Below are positions 6,769 to 6,991 of a DNA stretch of 6,991 bases, piece by piece. This stretch comes from Ramlibacter sp. (lineage in GTDB: Bacteria; Pseudomonadota; Gammaproteobacteria; Burkholderiales; Burkholderiaceae_C). A program made the translations under genes and the position numbers. Below the pieces are notes generated by a model. The model searched no databases and was not told where the DNA came from. It worked only from the letters and a program-made list of their open reading frames with translations. The DNA lies in contig JAJNBO010000132.1 in NCBI GenBank assembly GCA_021156245.1, positions 1 through 6,991 on the forward strand. The letters are read 5' to 3'. How positions within the stretch are numbered: the first letter of the stretch is position 1; each line of letters opens with the position of its first letter.

Positions 6769-6848
6769 GTCATCCCCGCGAACGCGGGGATCCAGGGCTC
6801 CCGTTCGGGTGCATGGAAGCCCTGGATTCCCGCCTCAGCGGGAATGAC
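6769..6848. repeat. Double-hairpin palindromic repeat, copy B
   Basis: An 80-bp relative of the element at 322-402, bounded by GTCAT (6769-6773) and ATGAC (6844-6848). Its two stem-loops are ATCCCC-N8-GGGGAT (6772-6791) and ATTCCC-N8-GGGAAT (6826-6845), the reverse order of copy A. The inner arms CAGGGCTCC and GGAAGCCCTG pair across the core TCGGGTGCA (6805-6813). It occupies nearly the whole convergent gap: 3 bp after the lolD stop and 1 bp before the stop of the opposing gene. A bidirectional terminator or 3'-end-protecting role is plausible but not shown by the sequence, because no T-tract follows the stems. Confidence 0.92.
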
Positions 6849-6849
6849 A

Positions 6850-6991
6850 TCAGAGGATCCGGTTGAACCAGAACAGCGACAAGCCCGCCGACAGCAGCAC
6901 CAGCGTCGCCGCCACCATCGCGAACAGCGCCGACACTTCGGTCTCCTTCTTCTCCACCGTCAGCTTGGAGCTGAGCGTCTCGTACACCTTC
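6850..6991 (-). CDS. C-terminal end of a membrane-anchored protein, probably VWA-domain (BatA/YfbK-like)
   Basis: The minus strand is open from the window edge to a TGA at 6850-6852, giving 46 residues plus one extra base. The sequence begins KVYETLSSKLTVEKKETEVS, an amphipathic charged stretch, followed by a single hydrophobic helix (about residues 21-42 of the fragment) and a short end WFNRIL. The pattern of a KVYETL-type helix, then an EKKETE linker, then a terminal transmembrane helix resembles the C-terminus of von Willebrand factor A domain proteins of beta-proteobacteria, where it anchors the domain to the inner membrane. The VWA domain itself and its MIDAS metal site lie outside the window, so the family call is moderate. 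The frame ends 1 bp from the palindromic repeat and converges on lolD. Confidence 0.6.
   Translation of the reverse strand, partial: KVYETLSSKLTVEKKETEVSALFAMVAATLVLLSAGLSLFWFNRIL

Noticed and set aside
322..6848. The two repeats as ends of a composite transposon or genomic island
   Set aside because: The enclosed genes are core functions (recJ, lol operon) with uniform base composition, there is no transposase or integrase, and the repeats are short intergenic elements at gene ends.

Overview
This is a strongly GC-rich, densely packed chromosomal window with housekeeping content. The protein sequences point to a beta-proteobacterium of the Burkholderiales, most likely Comamonadaceae (Ramlibacter/Variovorax-like). 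That placement rests on protein family resemblance, gene order (RpfE-type gene + recJ beside a lol operon) and the style of the intergenic palindromic repeats; no search was run.

Layout: (1) 1-315, 3' end of dcd (dCTP deaminase), + strand. (2) 322-402, an 81-bp double-hairpin repeat filling the convergent gap. (3) 415-1320, minus strand, a reductase of the ornithine cyclodeaminase/mu-crystallin superfamily. (4) 1321-1435, a short divergent intergenic region. (5) 1436-2088, + strand, two small unrecognised genes in tandem (a one-helix membrane protein and a soluble Ala-rich protein). (6) 2095-4754, minus strand, an RpfE-type protein gene followed by recJ with a GTGA overlap. (7) 4755-4814, a very short divergent region containing a small dyad. 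(8) 4815-6765, + strand, a lipoprotein-export operon: one FtsX-type permease (lolC/lolF-like) and the ATPase lolD, overlapping by 8 bp. (9) 6769-6848, a second ~80-bp double-hairpin repeat, again filling a convergent gap. (10) 6850-6991, minus strand, C-terminal end of a membrane-anchored protein, probably a VWA-domain protein.

Functionally the window combines nucleotide metabolism (dcd), DNA repair (recJ), outer-membrane lipoprotein release (lol operon), an amino-acid/ketimine redox enzyme and two orphan small genes. There is no phage, plasmid, CRISPR or defence module and no tRNA or rRNA gene. The least explained items are the paired repeats, whose arms are swapped around a same-direction core, the two-gene small ORF module, and the cyclodeaminase-family protein that lacks the family's catalytic Asp.
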